A stretch of DNA of 14,215 nt from Clostridia bacterium (GTDB lineage: Bacteria; Bacillota; Clostridia; Oscillospirales; CAG-382). Under the pieces are notes generated by a model. That model was not told the DNA's origin. It searched no databases and was given only the letters and a program-made list of their open reading frames with translations. The number at the start of each line of letters is the position of its first letter. Positions within the stretch are counted from its first letter, which is position 1. The DNA is taken from positions 1 to 14,215 of the forward strand of contig JAFQII010000242.1 of the NCBI GenBank assembly GCA_017397605.1, in the 5' to 3' direction. A program made the translations under genes and the position numbers. Of this stretch, positions 1 to 5,867 are shown in pieces.

Positions 1-628
1 AATTGCGTTTTTGATCGGGGGTGGGCATCATGCCGCCGCCGTAATATCTGCCGTGCATCGTCGGGGCAAGCCAAACGTTTTGATAGGTGTGTTCCTTGCC
101 GTCCACCGTGACCGTCGCACTTGTCGGAACGTAATGAAACAGCAAGCCTTTGACCGCAATCATGGCGTAATTGATCTTTTGCTCTCCGCTTTCGCGCATG
201 CGGTCGCCCGCGTCGCAACAGTATCCGTCGATGCCGTAGCCGACACCGTTGAGAAAATGCGTTGTTGTTCCGCAGATCGTGACGGTCGGCAGGTTTTGGA
301 GAAATCCCGAGAGCTCGATCGGCTCGTCGGTCTCTTTTTGCCCGATGTCGTTGGCAAAATCGTTGCCCGTGCCTGCGGGAGAATAGTATAATTTGCACGG
401 AATCGTGATGCCCTTGGTTTCGTTGGCAAAACGGCACAGTGTTCCGTCGCCGCCGCAGAGAATGACGCTGTCCGTTTCGTCCGTCTGCTCAAAAAACGCA
501 GCGTAGTCTTTGATTCGGGTGAGGTCGCGCAACTTGGCGTTTTGGTATCGCAAAGCAAGTTGCTCTGCCTTTTGCCTGCACGATCCGTTGCCCGCAAGAG
601 GATTGAATAAAATATAGGTGTGATTCAT
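1..628 (-). CDS. YegS/BmrU-type diacylglycerol (lipid) kinase, partial
   Basis: The frame starts at an ATG ending at 628 and stays open to the left edge, so 209 residues are visible and the C-terminus is missing. The N-terminal half is a DAGK catalytic domain: a phosphate-loop-like FNPLAGNG at residues 8-15, the nucleotide-binding GGDGT at 59-63, and PAGTGNDF at 84-91, followed by NGVGYGIDG at 127-135 as in the YegS/BmrU family. Such kinases use ATP to phosphorylate diacylglycerol or related lipids at the inner face of the membrane. The start codon overlaps the stop of the upstream phosphatidyltransferase (ATGA, 625-628), which suggests translational coupling, and GGAG lies about 10 bases upstream of the ATG. 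The lipid substrate cannot be read from sequence; diacylglycerol recycling into phosphatidate and CDP-diacylglycerol is the natural inference from the neighbour. Confidence 0.88.
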   Translation of the reverse strand, partial: MNHTYILFNPLAGNGSCRQKAEQLALRYQNAKLRDLTRIKDYAAFFEQTDETDSVILCGGDGTLCRFANETKGITIPCKLYYSPAGTGNDFANDIGQKETDEPIELSGFLQNLPTVTICGTTTHFLNGVGYGIDGYCCDAGDRMRESGEQKINYAMIAVKGLLFHYVPTSATVTVDGKEHTYQNVWLAPTMHGRYYGGGMMPTPDQKRN

Positions 629-1197
629 GCGGTATGCTCTCCTTTTGACTGCCTGCGGATCGCGCGGACGTTTTTGATGCCGTACAGAACGGCGGAAACG
701 AGCATCATGCCCGTGCAGAGCAAAATGCATACGTCCGAAACGGCGTGCGGGATGCCGTTCCACAGCAGGTGCAATCCGATCACTGTGTATAACAGCAGCG
801 TCGTCAGTTTTCCGTGCCAGACCGCGCTCGGGACGGAATCGGTCTTTTGGATCGTCACAAGCCCGAGAATGCCCGCGGTGATTTCTTTGATTGCCAAAAC
901 GACAAACGGCATCAGCATGCGCGGAAACCGTTTGCAAAGGCAAAACAGCATCGCAAGCTGTGTCAGCTTGTCCGCGATCGGATCAAACGCCTTGCCGAAA
1001 TCGCTGACCATGTTGCATTTGCGTGCAATGATGCCGTCCGCAACGTCCGTCAGCCCCGAGAGGATCAACAGCGCCAACGCGTCAAGATTGCCGCCCTCCG
1101 TGCCGTACAGCCAAACGATGATCGGAATCAGACACAGCCGAAAAAACGATAACAGATTGGGAATCGTCAAGATCCCGTTTTTCTTGGTCGTTTCCAT
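625..1197 (-). CDS. CDP-alcohol phosphatidyltransferase family protein
   Basis: A 190-residue integral membrane enzyme. The full family signature D-x2-DG-x2-AR-x8-G-x3-D-x3-D is present: D51, D54, G55, A58, R59, G68, D72, D76. These Asp residues bind the metal ions and CDP-diacylglycerol. The N-terminal TIPNLLSFFRLCLIP resembles PgsA, and the length fits phosphatidylglycerophosphate synthase (about 180-190), but the acceptor alcohol is not certain, so no symbol is given. Several hydrophobic segments follow. An in-frame ATG lies upstream at 1254, but the start at 1197 is preferred because GGGGAG lies 8 bases before it and the protein then begins like its relatives. The gene overlaps the lipid kinase by 4 bases and lies 98 bases after a sensor kinase on the same strand. 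Its ribosome binding site is inside a strong hairpin. Confidence 0.88.
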   Translation of the reverse strand: METTKKNGILTIPNLLSFFRLCLIPIIVWLYGTEGGNLDALALLILSGLTDVADGIIARKCNMVSDFGKAFDPIADKLTQLAMLFCLCKRFPRMLMPFVVLAIKEITAGILGLVTIQKTDSVPSAVWHGKLTTLLLYTVIGLHLLWNGIPHAVSDVCILLCTGMMLVSAVLYGIKNVRAIRRQSKGEHTA

Positions 1198-1235
1198 AAA
1201 AAACACTCCCCTTGCCATGATGACAAGGAGAGTGT
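1198..1235 (-). promoter_or_regulatory. RBS-sequestering hairpin with terminator-like T run
   Basis: On the minus strand a 12-bp stem (arms 1224-1235 and 1203-1214, one U-G wobble, 9-nt loop) is followed by five T and then at once by the ATG of the phosphatidyltransferase gene. The 3' arm contains the Shine-Dalgarno GGGGAG. It could act as an intrinsic terminator or attenuator ending the kinase operon, as a translational switch, or both. No riboswitch aptamer was recognised in the 60 bases between the kinase stop and the stem. Confidence 0.6.
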
Positions 1236-1295
1236 AACATACCTTTTGCAACACAAGTTCAACTGTGTGTCAAATTTTGTTGAAAAAACTCTTTT

Positions 1296-2345
1296 TTACA
1301 ATTCGACGACAAACCTTGCGCCGCCCTCTTCGCGGTTTTGTGCGGTGATCCTGCCGCCGCAAATGGACAAAATGTTACGTACCAGTGCAAGCCCCAAGCC
1401 GTTGCCCGCCTGCTTGTGGGACGTGTCCGCCTGATAGAATTTGTCAAACAAGTGCTTCTGCGCTTCCTCCGTCAAGCCGCACCCTTCGTCCTCGATTACA
1501 AAGATGACATGCTTTTCGTCACGGAACAAACGCATGCGGATCACACCGCCGTCCGGGCTGAACTTGACCGCGTTGGAGATCAGATTGTCCCAGACGTGGT
1601 GCAAAAGCAGTTCACTGCCGAGGTATTCCACCTCGTCCAGCTCGATGTCAAAATCGATGTCTTTGGCAACCCACGCGTTTTCCAGCGCCAAAAGCGACTG
1701 CCTGATCTGCTCGTCTACCCGAAAACGCGATTTGTCCGTCTGGATGGAACGGTTTTCGAGCTTGGACAACAGCAGAATATTGCCGACGAGCGCGGACAAG
1801 CGGCGCGTGTTGAAAAGGATCTTGTCGATGTACTCCTGCTGTTCGTTCGTAAGAGAATCCCCGTTTTGCAACAGCGTGGTGTAGCCCTCGATCGCGTTGA
1901 TCGGCGTTTTGATCTCGTGGGATACGTTGGAGACAAAGTCGGATTGCAAAATTTCGGTCGCGGATAATTCCTGCACCATCATGTTAAAGCCCGCGTACAT
2001 CTCGCGGATCTCCTGCGAGCGCGATTTCTCACCGAGACGCACCGAAAAATCGCCGTCCGCAACCCTTTGCATGCCCTCGCGGAGCTTTTTGACGGGGTCA
2101 AAAAACAGCCTGGACAAAAACGCCGTTGCGATCAAGGCGACCGCGAGCGCAAACAGCGGCACCCAGATGATGTCGGGCACGACCGCCATGGCGGGGAAGA
2201 TGCGCGTCAGCAACGCCAAAAATCCGCTTGCCAGCAGAATGCTCACCAAAACCTCCGCGCCGACCAACAGCGTCAGCCGCGTTTTGAGCGAAAACCAGCC
2301 GACCTTATGCTTGCGAAGCTCGTCAAAGTGTTCCTTCGGCTTCAT
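1296..2345 (-). CDS. Sensor histidine kinase with a very short extracytoplasmic loop
   Basis: A 349-residue kinase. Two membrane segments (about 21-47 and 58-80) are separated by only about ten residues, so there is no extracellular sensor domain; this resembles intramembrane-sensing kinases. A HAMP-like linker follows (about 80-130). The HisKA domain carries the phosphoacceptor H143 in NVSHEIKTP. The HATPase domain has the N box with N254 and N258, the G1 box D286-x-G288-x-G290, the F box with FDKFYQADTSH, and G2 GNGLGL at 314-319. All catalytic motifs look intact. The start ATG overlaps the stop of the response regulator gene by 4 bases (ATGA), so the two are a translationally coupled pair. 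The stimulus is unknown; co-direction with two lipid genes hints at envelope stress, which is inference only. Confidence 0.93.
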   Translation of the reverse strand: MKPKEHFDELRKHKVGWFSLKTRLTLLVGAEVLVSILLASGFLALLTRIFPAMAVVPDIIWVPLFALAVALIATAFLSRLFFDPVKKLREGMQRVADGDFSVRLGEKSRSQEIREMYAGFNMMVQELSATEILQSDFVSNVSHEIKTPINAIEGYTTLLQNGDSLTNEQQEYIDKILFNTRRLSALVGNILLLSKLENRSIQTDKSRFRVDEQIRQSLLALENAWVAKDIDFDIELDEVEYLGSELLLHHVWDNLISNAVKFSPDGGVIRMRLFRDEKHVIFVIEDEGCGLTEEAQKHLFDKFYQADTSHKQAGNGLGLALVRNILSICGGRITAQNREEGGARFVVEL

Positions 2346-3013
2346 AACCGCACCACCTTGTAGCCCACCCCGCGCATCGTCACGATCTTAAAATCCGTGT
2401 TGTCGCGGAAACGGTCGCGCAGTCTGCCGATGTGCACGTCAACCGTGTGCGAGTCCGACTCGCTGTCAAAGCCCCAGATGTCATCCATGAGCTGTTGACG
2501 CGTAAAAATCTTGCCGGGGTAGGACGCCATTTTGTATAACAGCAAAAACTCCTTTTGCGGCAGAACAACGCTTTTGCCGCCTGCCGTCACGGAAAAGGAA
2601 TCGTATTCCAGCACCGTGCCGCCCAGCACCTGCTTGCGCTCGTTGATCATCTGCGCACGGCGCAAAAGCGCACCGACGCGCAGGACCATTTCGCCGACGT
2701 TGACGGGCTTGACCATGTAGTCGTCCGTCCCCGACAAAAAACCGCGCTGCATGTCGTCAAACGCATCCTTGGCGGTGATCATCAAAACGGGCGTGTGGTT
2801 GCCCGCTTCGCGCAGTTCGCGCACCAGTTCGTAGCCGTCCATGACGGGCATCATAATGTCCGAGATCAGCAAGTCATAATAATCGGCAAACATCGCGTCC
2901 AACGCTTCCTTGCCGTTTTCCGCCTCTTTGACGGTATATCCGTTTTTGAGCAGAACATGCGCAAACAGACGGCGCAGTTCTCTGTCGTCTTCCGCAATCA
3001 GTATCCTGAGCAT
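2342..3013 (-). CDS. OmpR/PhoB-family response regulator
   Basis: 223 residues. The receiver domain has acidic residues D9 and D10, phosphoacceptor D52 in SDIMMP, T80 and K102 (VKP). The C-terminal half is a winged-helix DNA-binding domain with the usual LPQKEFLLL start, the recognition-helix region HTVDVHIGRLRDRF, and the closing RGVGYK hairpin. Two ATG codons compete: GGAGG lies only 2 bases from the one at 3019 but 8 bases from the one at 3013, so 3013 is chosen. It is the first gene of the operon, transcribed from a consensus promoter at 3040-3068, and its stop overlaps the sensor kinase start. It is a paralogue of the second regulator in this window, of the same length and with the same receiver layout. 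Confidence 0.93.
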   Translation of the reverse strand: MLRILIAEDDRELRRLFAHVLLKNGYTVKEAENGKEALDAMFADYYDLLISDIMMPVMDGYELVRELREAGNHTPVLMITAKDAFDDMQRGFLSGTDDYMVKPVNVGEMVLRVGALLRRAQMINERKQVLGGTVLEYDSFSVTAGGKSVVLPQKEFLLLYKMASYPGKIFTRQQLMDDIWGFDSESDSHTVDVHIGRLRDRFRDNTDFKIVTMRGVGYKVVRL

Positions 3014-3039
3014 AAGCATTCCCTCCGTATTCTGTCTGT

Positions 3040-3068
3040 ATTGTAGCCTTTTTTCGGCATAATGTCAA
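3040..3068 (-). promoter_or_regulatory. Sigma-A promoter of the first two-component operon
   Basis: On the minus strand TTGACA (3063-3068), a 17-base spacer, and TACAAT (3040-3045). The response regulator start lies about 30 bases downstream. No clear operator palindrome overlaps it. Confidence 0.85.
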
Positions 3069-3144
3069 GTATCCATAGCATACTGCACGCACGTCAATTC
3101 TACATCAACAGAGTTTCAACTTTTGTTGAAAAAATACCAGGAAT

Positions 3145-3414
3145 GCAAAAAGCACTTGCATACGCAAGTGCGTTCCGCCGCCGGCTTGTGCTATGTCGCG
3201 GTTTTTCATGAAGCGCACAGCGTGCTTCATGTTCCCGATAGGGACGCGCATAGTGTGCTTCATTGCTCCAAAACAAAATCCCCCTACAGGAGGAGAAGTG
3301 ATATGCCGCCTGCGTCGGCGTGATATTACTCGCTATGGTCGCAGTGATATTGCTCCACTTCGTTCCGCAGTGATATCACTCGCCCCTGCAAGGGGCGAAT
3401 ATAACTGAAAAAAC
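3145..3414. repeat. Intergenic palindromic repeat block, copy A
   Basis: A chain of short stem-loops. A perfect 8-bp stem with 4-nt loop lies at 3152-3171; ATGAAGC/GCTTCAT arms span 3208-3230; GTGCTTCAT recurs at 3222 and 3255. From 3298 on, GTGATAT occurs at 3298, 3320, 3344 and 3370, each bounding a small palindrome, and the last forms GTGATATCAC. The block ends with a perfect 7-bp stem (CGCCCCT-GCA-AGGGGCG). The segment 3343-3376 is identical to 3496-3529, and 3373-3414 is identical to 3615-3656. Open frames through the block are short and follow the repeat, so no gene is called. From memory, similar mosaics are frequent between genes in gut Clostridia. Confidence 0.75.
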
Positions 3415-3449
3415 TCCATCTTACAAGTCCTGAGCTGTAAAATATTTTA

Positions 3450-3656
3450 GTGATATGCTTCGCTCGCGCTCAGCGTGATATTTTTGCTTCGCAAAAGTGA
3501 TATTGCTCCACTTCGTTCCGCAGTGATATTATATACGCCCCAAACAAACTTCCGGCGCTCTCCGTCCACAGACGGAGAGCATATCACGTCCGAAGGACAT
3601 ATCACTGCGTAGCAATATCACTCGCCCCTGCAAGGGGCGAATATAACTGAAAAAAC
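3450..3656. repeat. Intergenic palindromic repeat block, copy B
   Basis: A second chain of the same modules. GTGATAT occurs at 3450, 3475, 3497 and 3523; the inverted form ATATCAC occurs at 3581, 3599 and 3615. Modules between them are small palindromes, for example TTTTGC-TTC-GCAAAA, GTCC-GAA-GGAC and TGC-GTA-GCA, plus a perfect 10-bp stem with CACA loop at 3557-3580. The left half uses GTGATAT and the right half ATATCAC, so the whole block is roughly an inverted repeat. It shares a 34-bp and a 42-bp exact segment with copy A, and its right end merges into the tRNA terminator. The 35 bases between copies A and B show nothing recognisable. Confidence 0.75.
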
Positions 3657-3679
3657 CACTTCGTAAGAAGTGGTTTTTT
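3650..3679 (-). terminator. Intrinsic terminator of the tRNA operon (bidirectional)
   Basis: A perfect 13-bp stem, six A plus CCACTTC pairing with GAAGTGG plus six T, with a 4-nt loop. It begins one base past the CCA end of tRNA-Glu on the minus strand. Its symmetry means it could also stop transcription from the left. Confidence 0.9.
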
Positions 3680-3680
3680 C

Positions 3681-3755
3681 TGGTGACCCGTACGGGAATC
3701 GAACCCATGTTACTGCCGTGAAAGGGCGGTGTCTTAACCTCTTGACCAACGGGCC
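3681..3755 (-). tRNA. tRNA-Glu (anticodon TTC), CCA encoded
   Basis: The minus strand folds as a cloverleaf: acceptor GGCCCGT with ACGGGTC, discriminator A then CCA, D arm GTC/GAC, anticodon loop CTTTCAC, and T loop TTCGATT on an ATGGG/CCCGT stem. The anticodon stem CCGCC/GGCAG carries one C-A mismatch at positions 28-42, where the usual sequence would be GGCGG. It is the second tRNA of a two-gene transcript. Confidence 0.95.
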
Positions 3756-3758
3756 TTA

Positions 3759-3835
3759 TGGTAGCGGAAGGTGGACTCGAACCGCCGACCGACCGGGTAT
3801 GAACCGATTGCTCTAGCCAACTGAGCTATTCCGCC
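3759..3835 (-). tRNA. tRNA-Met (anticodon CAT, elongator type), CCA encoded
   Basis: Cloverleaf on the minus strand: acceptor GGCGGAA with TTCCGCT, including the G1-U72 pair also found in elongator tRNA-Met of Bacillus, then A and CCA. D arm GCTC/GAGC, anticodon loop TTCATAC, variable loop CGGTC, T loop TTCGAGT. The T stem GGCGG/CCACC has one C-A mismatch at 51-63. A CAT anticodon could also mark tRNA-Ile2 (lysidine-modified), but the acceptor and anticodon stem fit elongator Met better. It lies 3 bases upstream of tRNA-Glu and is first in the transcript. Confidence 0.93.
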
Positions 3836-3889
3836 ATTTTGTGTTCGAATGACGACCGAATGTGCGCTCTGTCGCCAGACAGCTTTGCC

Positions 3890-3918
3890 ATTATAACAAA
3901 AGATAATCGATTTGTCAA
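3890..3918 (-). promoter_or_regulatory. Consensus promoter of the tRNA operon
   Basis: On the minus strand TTGACA (3913-3918), a 17-base spacer, TATAAT (3890-3895), preceded by TG in extended -10 position. The predicted start is near 3883, and the leader opens with a hairpin (3866-3883) about 30 bases before tRNA-Met. Confidence 0.9.
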
Positions 3919-3968
3919 TAGGAAAACCGAAAAAATTTTAATTTTTTTCAAACATCTGTCCTGCTTGC

Positions 3969-3997
3969 TTGACAAATGCGTTCTTGCGGTATATAAT
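3969..3997 (+). promoter_or_regulatory. Consensus promoter of ddh
   Basis: TTGACA (3969-3974), a 17-base spacer, TATAAT (3992-3997): a perfect sigma-A promoter. The predicted start near 4004 leaves a leader of about 29 bases with the ribosome binding site AAAGGAAG. It lies back to back with the tRNA promoter. Confidence 0.9.
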
Positions 3998-4032
3998 CTT
4001 TTTGGCTTTTGACAGAAAGGAAGTTTTTGACT

Positions 4033-5010
4033 ATGACCATTCGTATCGGCATTTTGGGCTACGGAAACCTCGGACGCGGTGTGGAGTGCGCACTCCGTCA
4101 GAATCCCGACATGGAGCTCGTCGCGGTTTTTTCCCGCCGCGGCAACATTGACACGCTCACACATGCGCTGTCCCTGCCTTTGGACGCGCTGGAAGATTAT
4201 AAGGATAAAATCGACGTGATGATTCTGTGCGGCGGCTCGGCGACCGACCTGCCCGTGCAGACTCCCGAGTATGCGTCCATGTTCAACGTCGTGGACAGCT
4301 TTGACACGCATGCCAGGATCCCCGCGCATTTTGCGGCGGTGGACGCGGCGGCAAAAGCATCGGGCAAGTGTGCGGTCATTTCCGCAGGCTGGGATCCCGG
4401 TATGTTCTCTTTAAACCGTATTTACTCTATGGCTCTTCTGCCCGAGGGCGAAACATACACCTTCTGGGGCAGGGGCGTCAGCCAGGGACACTCCGACGCG
4501 ATCCGCCGTATCGACGGCGTCGTCGACGCAAGACAGTATACCGTTCCCGTCCCCGAAGCAGTTGCACAGGTGCGCTCGGGCGCGATGCCGACGCTTTCCA
4601 CGCGTGACAAACACACGCGCGAGTGCTTTGTCGTCGCAGAAGAGGGCGCCGACCTTGCACGCATCGAGCAGGAGATCAAAACGATGCCCAACTATTTTGC
4701 GGATTACGACACGACCGTGCATTTTATTTCCGCAGAGGAATTAAAGCGTGATCACGCCGCACTTCCGCACGGCGGCTCGGTCATCCGCACGGGCGTGACG
4801 GGACTGAACAAGGAGCACCGCCATGTGGTCGAGTACCAAATCAAACTGGATTCCAACCCCGAGTTTACCGCAGGCGCGCTGGTCGCGTCGGCACGCGCGG
4901 TCTACCGCTTGGCAAACGAGGGCAAGAGCGGATGCATGACCATGCTGGACATTCCGCCCGCGTACCTTTGCGCGATGTCGGGCGAGGAATTGAGAGCGGC
5001 GCTGTTATAA
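4033..5010 (+). CDS. ddh: meso-diaminopimelate D-dehydrogenase
   Basis: 325 residues, the usual family length. The enzyme (EC 1.4.1.16) makes meso-diaminopimelate in one NADPH-dependent step from tetrahydrodipicolinate and ammonia, feeding peptidoglycan and lysine synthesis. Seen here: the Rossmann motif GYGNLG at residues 9-14, SATDLP at 69-74, SFDTH at 89-93, the substrate-binding GWDPGMFSLNR at 119-129, and WGRGVSQGHSDA at 145-156. These match the Corynebacterium glutamicum enzyme closely as I recall it. The frame extends to a TTG at 4009, but the ATG at 4033 has AAAGGAAG 9 bases upstream and places the Rossmann motif at the usual distance. It is a single-gene transcript with its own perfect promoter and a strong terminator, suggesting steady high expression. 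Confidence 0.96.
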   Translation: MTIRIGILGYGNLGRGVECALRQNPDMELVAVFSRRGNIDTLTHALSLPLDALEDYKDKIDVMILCGGSATDLPVQTPEYASMFNVVDSFDTHARIPAHFAAVDAAAKASGKCAVISAGWDPGMFSLNRIYSMALLPEGETYTFWGRGVSQGHSDAIRRIDGVVDARQYTVPVPEAVAQVRSGAMPTLSTRDKHTRECFVVAEEGADLARIEQEIKTMPNYFADYDTTVHFISAEELKRDHAALPHGGSVIRTGVTGLNKEHRHVVEYQIKLDSNPEFTAGALVASARAVYRLANEGKSGCMTMLDIPPAYLCAMSGEELRAALL

Positions 5011-5028
5011 ATCATCGACTATCCGTAG

Positions 5029-5048
5029 GGTGGGGGCTTGCTCCCACC
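5029..5048. repeat. REP-like short palindrome after ddh
   Basis: GGTGGGGG and CTCCCACC form an 8-bp stem (one G-T pair) around a CTTG loop, 19 bases after the ddh stop and just before the ddh terminator. G-rich palindromes of this look are common intergenic repeats in Clostridia (recollection, not tested). Confidence 0.45.
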
Positions 5049-5058
5049 GCTTCTTTGC

Positions 5059-5103
5059 AAAAAAGATACCGCCCCGAATCAATCGGAAAGCGGTATCTTT
5101 TTT
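5059..5103 (+). terminator. Intrinsic terminator of ddh
   Basis: A perfect 14-bp stem, six A then GATACCGC (5059-5072) against GCGGTATC then six T (5090-5103). The 17-nt loop can add a CCGA/TCGG inner stem. Confidence 0.92.
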
Positions 5104-5140
5104 ATGTGGATTGTGTCGCAACCGAGCCTAAAAAAACATT

Positions 5141-5168
5141 AAAAAATGCGCCTACCGAAGCAGACGCC
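5141..5168 (-). terminator. UUCG-capped intrinsic terminator of the structured RNA
   Basis: On the minus strand GCGTCTGC, loop TTCG, GTAGGCGC form an 8-bp stem with two wobbles, followed by A and six T (5146-5141). Confidence 0.85.
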
Positions 5169-5336
5169 AAAAACGCAAACTCCGTTAGTCGCCAAACCAA
5201 CCTTTGTGATACCTGAGTATATCAGTTGCCGCAAAGTAGGAATTTGCATTTTATCAAATTCAACTTTACGACAAAAAAACGTGTATCAAAAAAAGAAAAT
5301 GCACCCAATGATCACAGCTTATTCGGTTGGTTTGGC
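5141..5336 (-). ncRNA. Structured RNA of unknown family, about 195 nt
   Basis: It has its own consensus promoter (5343-5371), a predicted start near 5336, and an intrinsic terminator at 5141-5168. The first 12 transcribed bases (5325-5336) pair perfectly with 5191-5202, closing a domain of about 145 nt. Inside lie a 6-bp stem (5311-5316 with 5205-5210) and a long apical hairpin at 5226-5274: an 11-bp stem with wobbles (5264-5274 with 5226-5236), then a 7-bp stem (5255-5261 with 5240-5246) and an 8-nt loop. Loop bases 5247-5252 can pair with 5297-5302, a possible pseudoknot. Two runs of seven U lie on the 5' side. The rod shape recalls 6S RNA, but I recognise no family sequence. The only frame inside (36 codons from the ATG ending at 5249) has no ribosome binding site. 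Confidence 0.72.
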
Positions 5337-5342
5337 ACTATC

Positions 5343-5371
5343 ATTATAACGTGTTGCTTGCAGTTTGTCAA
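5343..5371 (-). promoter_or_regulatory. Consensus promoter of the structured RNA
   Basis: On the minus strand TTGACA (5366-5371), exactly 17 bases, TATAAT (5343-5348). No start codon with a ribosome binding site follows before the terminator at 5141, so it should drive a non-coding transcript. Confidence 0.9.
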
Positions 5372-5402
5372 GTGGTTTTTACATAGATTTTCTTTGGGTT
5401 TC

Positions 5403-5437
5403 AAAAGGGTATTTCTTCTAAAAAGAAATACCCTTTT
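5403..5437 (-). terminator. Intrinsic terminator of the second two-component operon
   Basis: A perfect 15-bp stem, AAAAGGGTATTTCTT (5403-5417) against AAGAAATACCCTTTT (5423-5437), with a 5-nt loop. It lies about 30 bases past the last stop of the operon and can work on both strands, also insulating the RNA promoter next to it. An 8-bp perfect palindrome (TTGAGGGC-AGC-GCCCTCAA, 5446-5464) lies between it and the operon. Confidence 0.88.
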
Positions 5438-5468
5438 GCGGGTGTTTGAGGGCAGCGCCCTCAACTCC

Positions 5469-5861
5469 TCACTTCAACAACTCGTCCGACAGACGTAAGA
5501 TCTCGGGCGCGACGCGTGCGCGCTCTTTTTTGACGACGCGGTTGTAGATCGGGTACGCCAGCGCGACGAGCACCAAGCCGACAATGCCGACGGCGATGCC
5601 GGCAAGCATGCAGAGCTGTTCGTTCAAACCGATCACAGCACCGATGTCCGTCATGGCAAAGCTCATGCCCGTGCCGAGGATCAGCGCACCGAGAATGCCG
5701 ATCGCCAACGCATAGACGCTTGCTTTTTGTGTTACGCCCGCGTCAAGCTTGCGCAGACGGTCGATGCCGTTTTCCTCGGGGGAAAGGTATTTGCCGCGGA
5801 TCTTCTGGATCTCGGATTGCTCCTTGGCGGAATAGGTGTACCGAAAGGTTTTGTTTTCCAT
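5469..5861 (-). CDS. Small two-segment membrane protein of unknown function
   Basis: 130 residues: a charged cytoplasmic N-terminus (1-46), two membrane segments (about 48-70 and 84-105) with the conserved-looking GTGMSFAMTDIGAVIGL between them, YPIYNRV at the end of the second, and a basic then amphipathic C-terminus ending in LRLSDELL. It is clearly paralogous to the protein at 8560-8925, which shares MS-x2-MTD, YPIY and a final LSD. From memory, automated pipelines sometimes label this family dihydropteridine reductase; no nucleotide or pterin motif is visible, so I do not accept that. It is the last gene of the second two-component operon, 6 bases after the previous stop, with GGAG 9 bases before the ATG. 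It may be an accessory or target of that system. Confidence 0.85.
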   Translation of the reverse strand: MENKTFRYTYSAKEQSEIQKIRGKYLSPEENGIDRLRKLDAGVTQKASVYALAIGILGALILGTGMSFAMTDIGAVIGLNEQLCMLAGIAVGIVGLVLVALAYPIYNRVVKKERARVAPEILRLSDELLK

Positions 5862-5867
5862 CTTGTG

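Noticed and set aside
160..597. 145-codon minus-strand frame rich in Ser, Thr and Arg
   Set aside because: It is a shadow in another frame of the lipid kinase; the real frame carries GGDGT and PAGTGNDF.
1263..1283. Imperfect palindrome ACACA-AGTT-C-AACT-G-TGTGT between the first kinase and the phosphatidyltransferase
   Set aside because: The centre leaves no loop for an RNA hairpin and it needs a bulge; promoter hexamers near it (TTGAAC, TATGTT) are 15 bases apart and weak. Not enough to call an operator or promoter.
1275..3134. The 14-base sequence TTTTGTTGAAAAAA occurring at both ends of the first two-component operon (1275-1288 and 3121-3134)
   Set aside because: AT-rich and short, so chance is likely; no gene in between looks mobile and no other duplication signs are present.
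3105..3263. Minus-strand 52-codon frame starting MKHTMRVPIG
   Set aside because: It has GGAG only 2 bases before the ATG, lies entirely in the stem-loop block, shows no hydrophobic core or motif, and its internal repeat (MKH..R) mirrors the DNA repeat GTGCTTCAT.
3123..3408. Plus-strand open frames through the repeat block, including a short frame with a good AGGAGGAG before the ATG at 3303
   Set aside because: The frames simply read through the palindromic modules, the ATG frame stops after six codons (3303-3323), and there is no promoter or domain. From memory, similar spurious proteins are predicted from the same repeats in other Clostridia.
3681..3835. tRNA genes beside repeats as an integration (att) site
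   Set aside because: No integrase, no duplicated tRNA 3' end, and neighbouring genes are ordinary chromosomal genes.
5139..5249. 36-codon frame inside the structured RNA (starts MQIPTLRQ)
   Set aside because: No Shine-Dalgarno; the start codon sits in the apical loop of a long hairpin and the frame runs through the terminator stem. Best read as non-coding.
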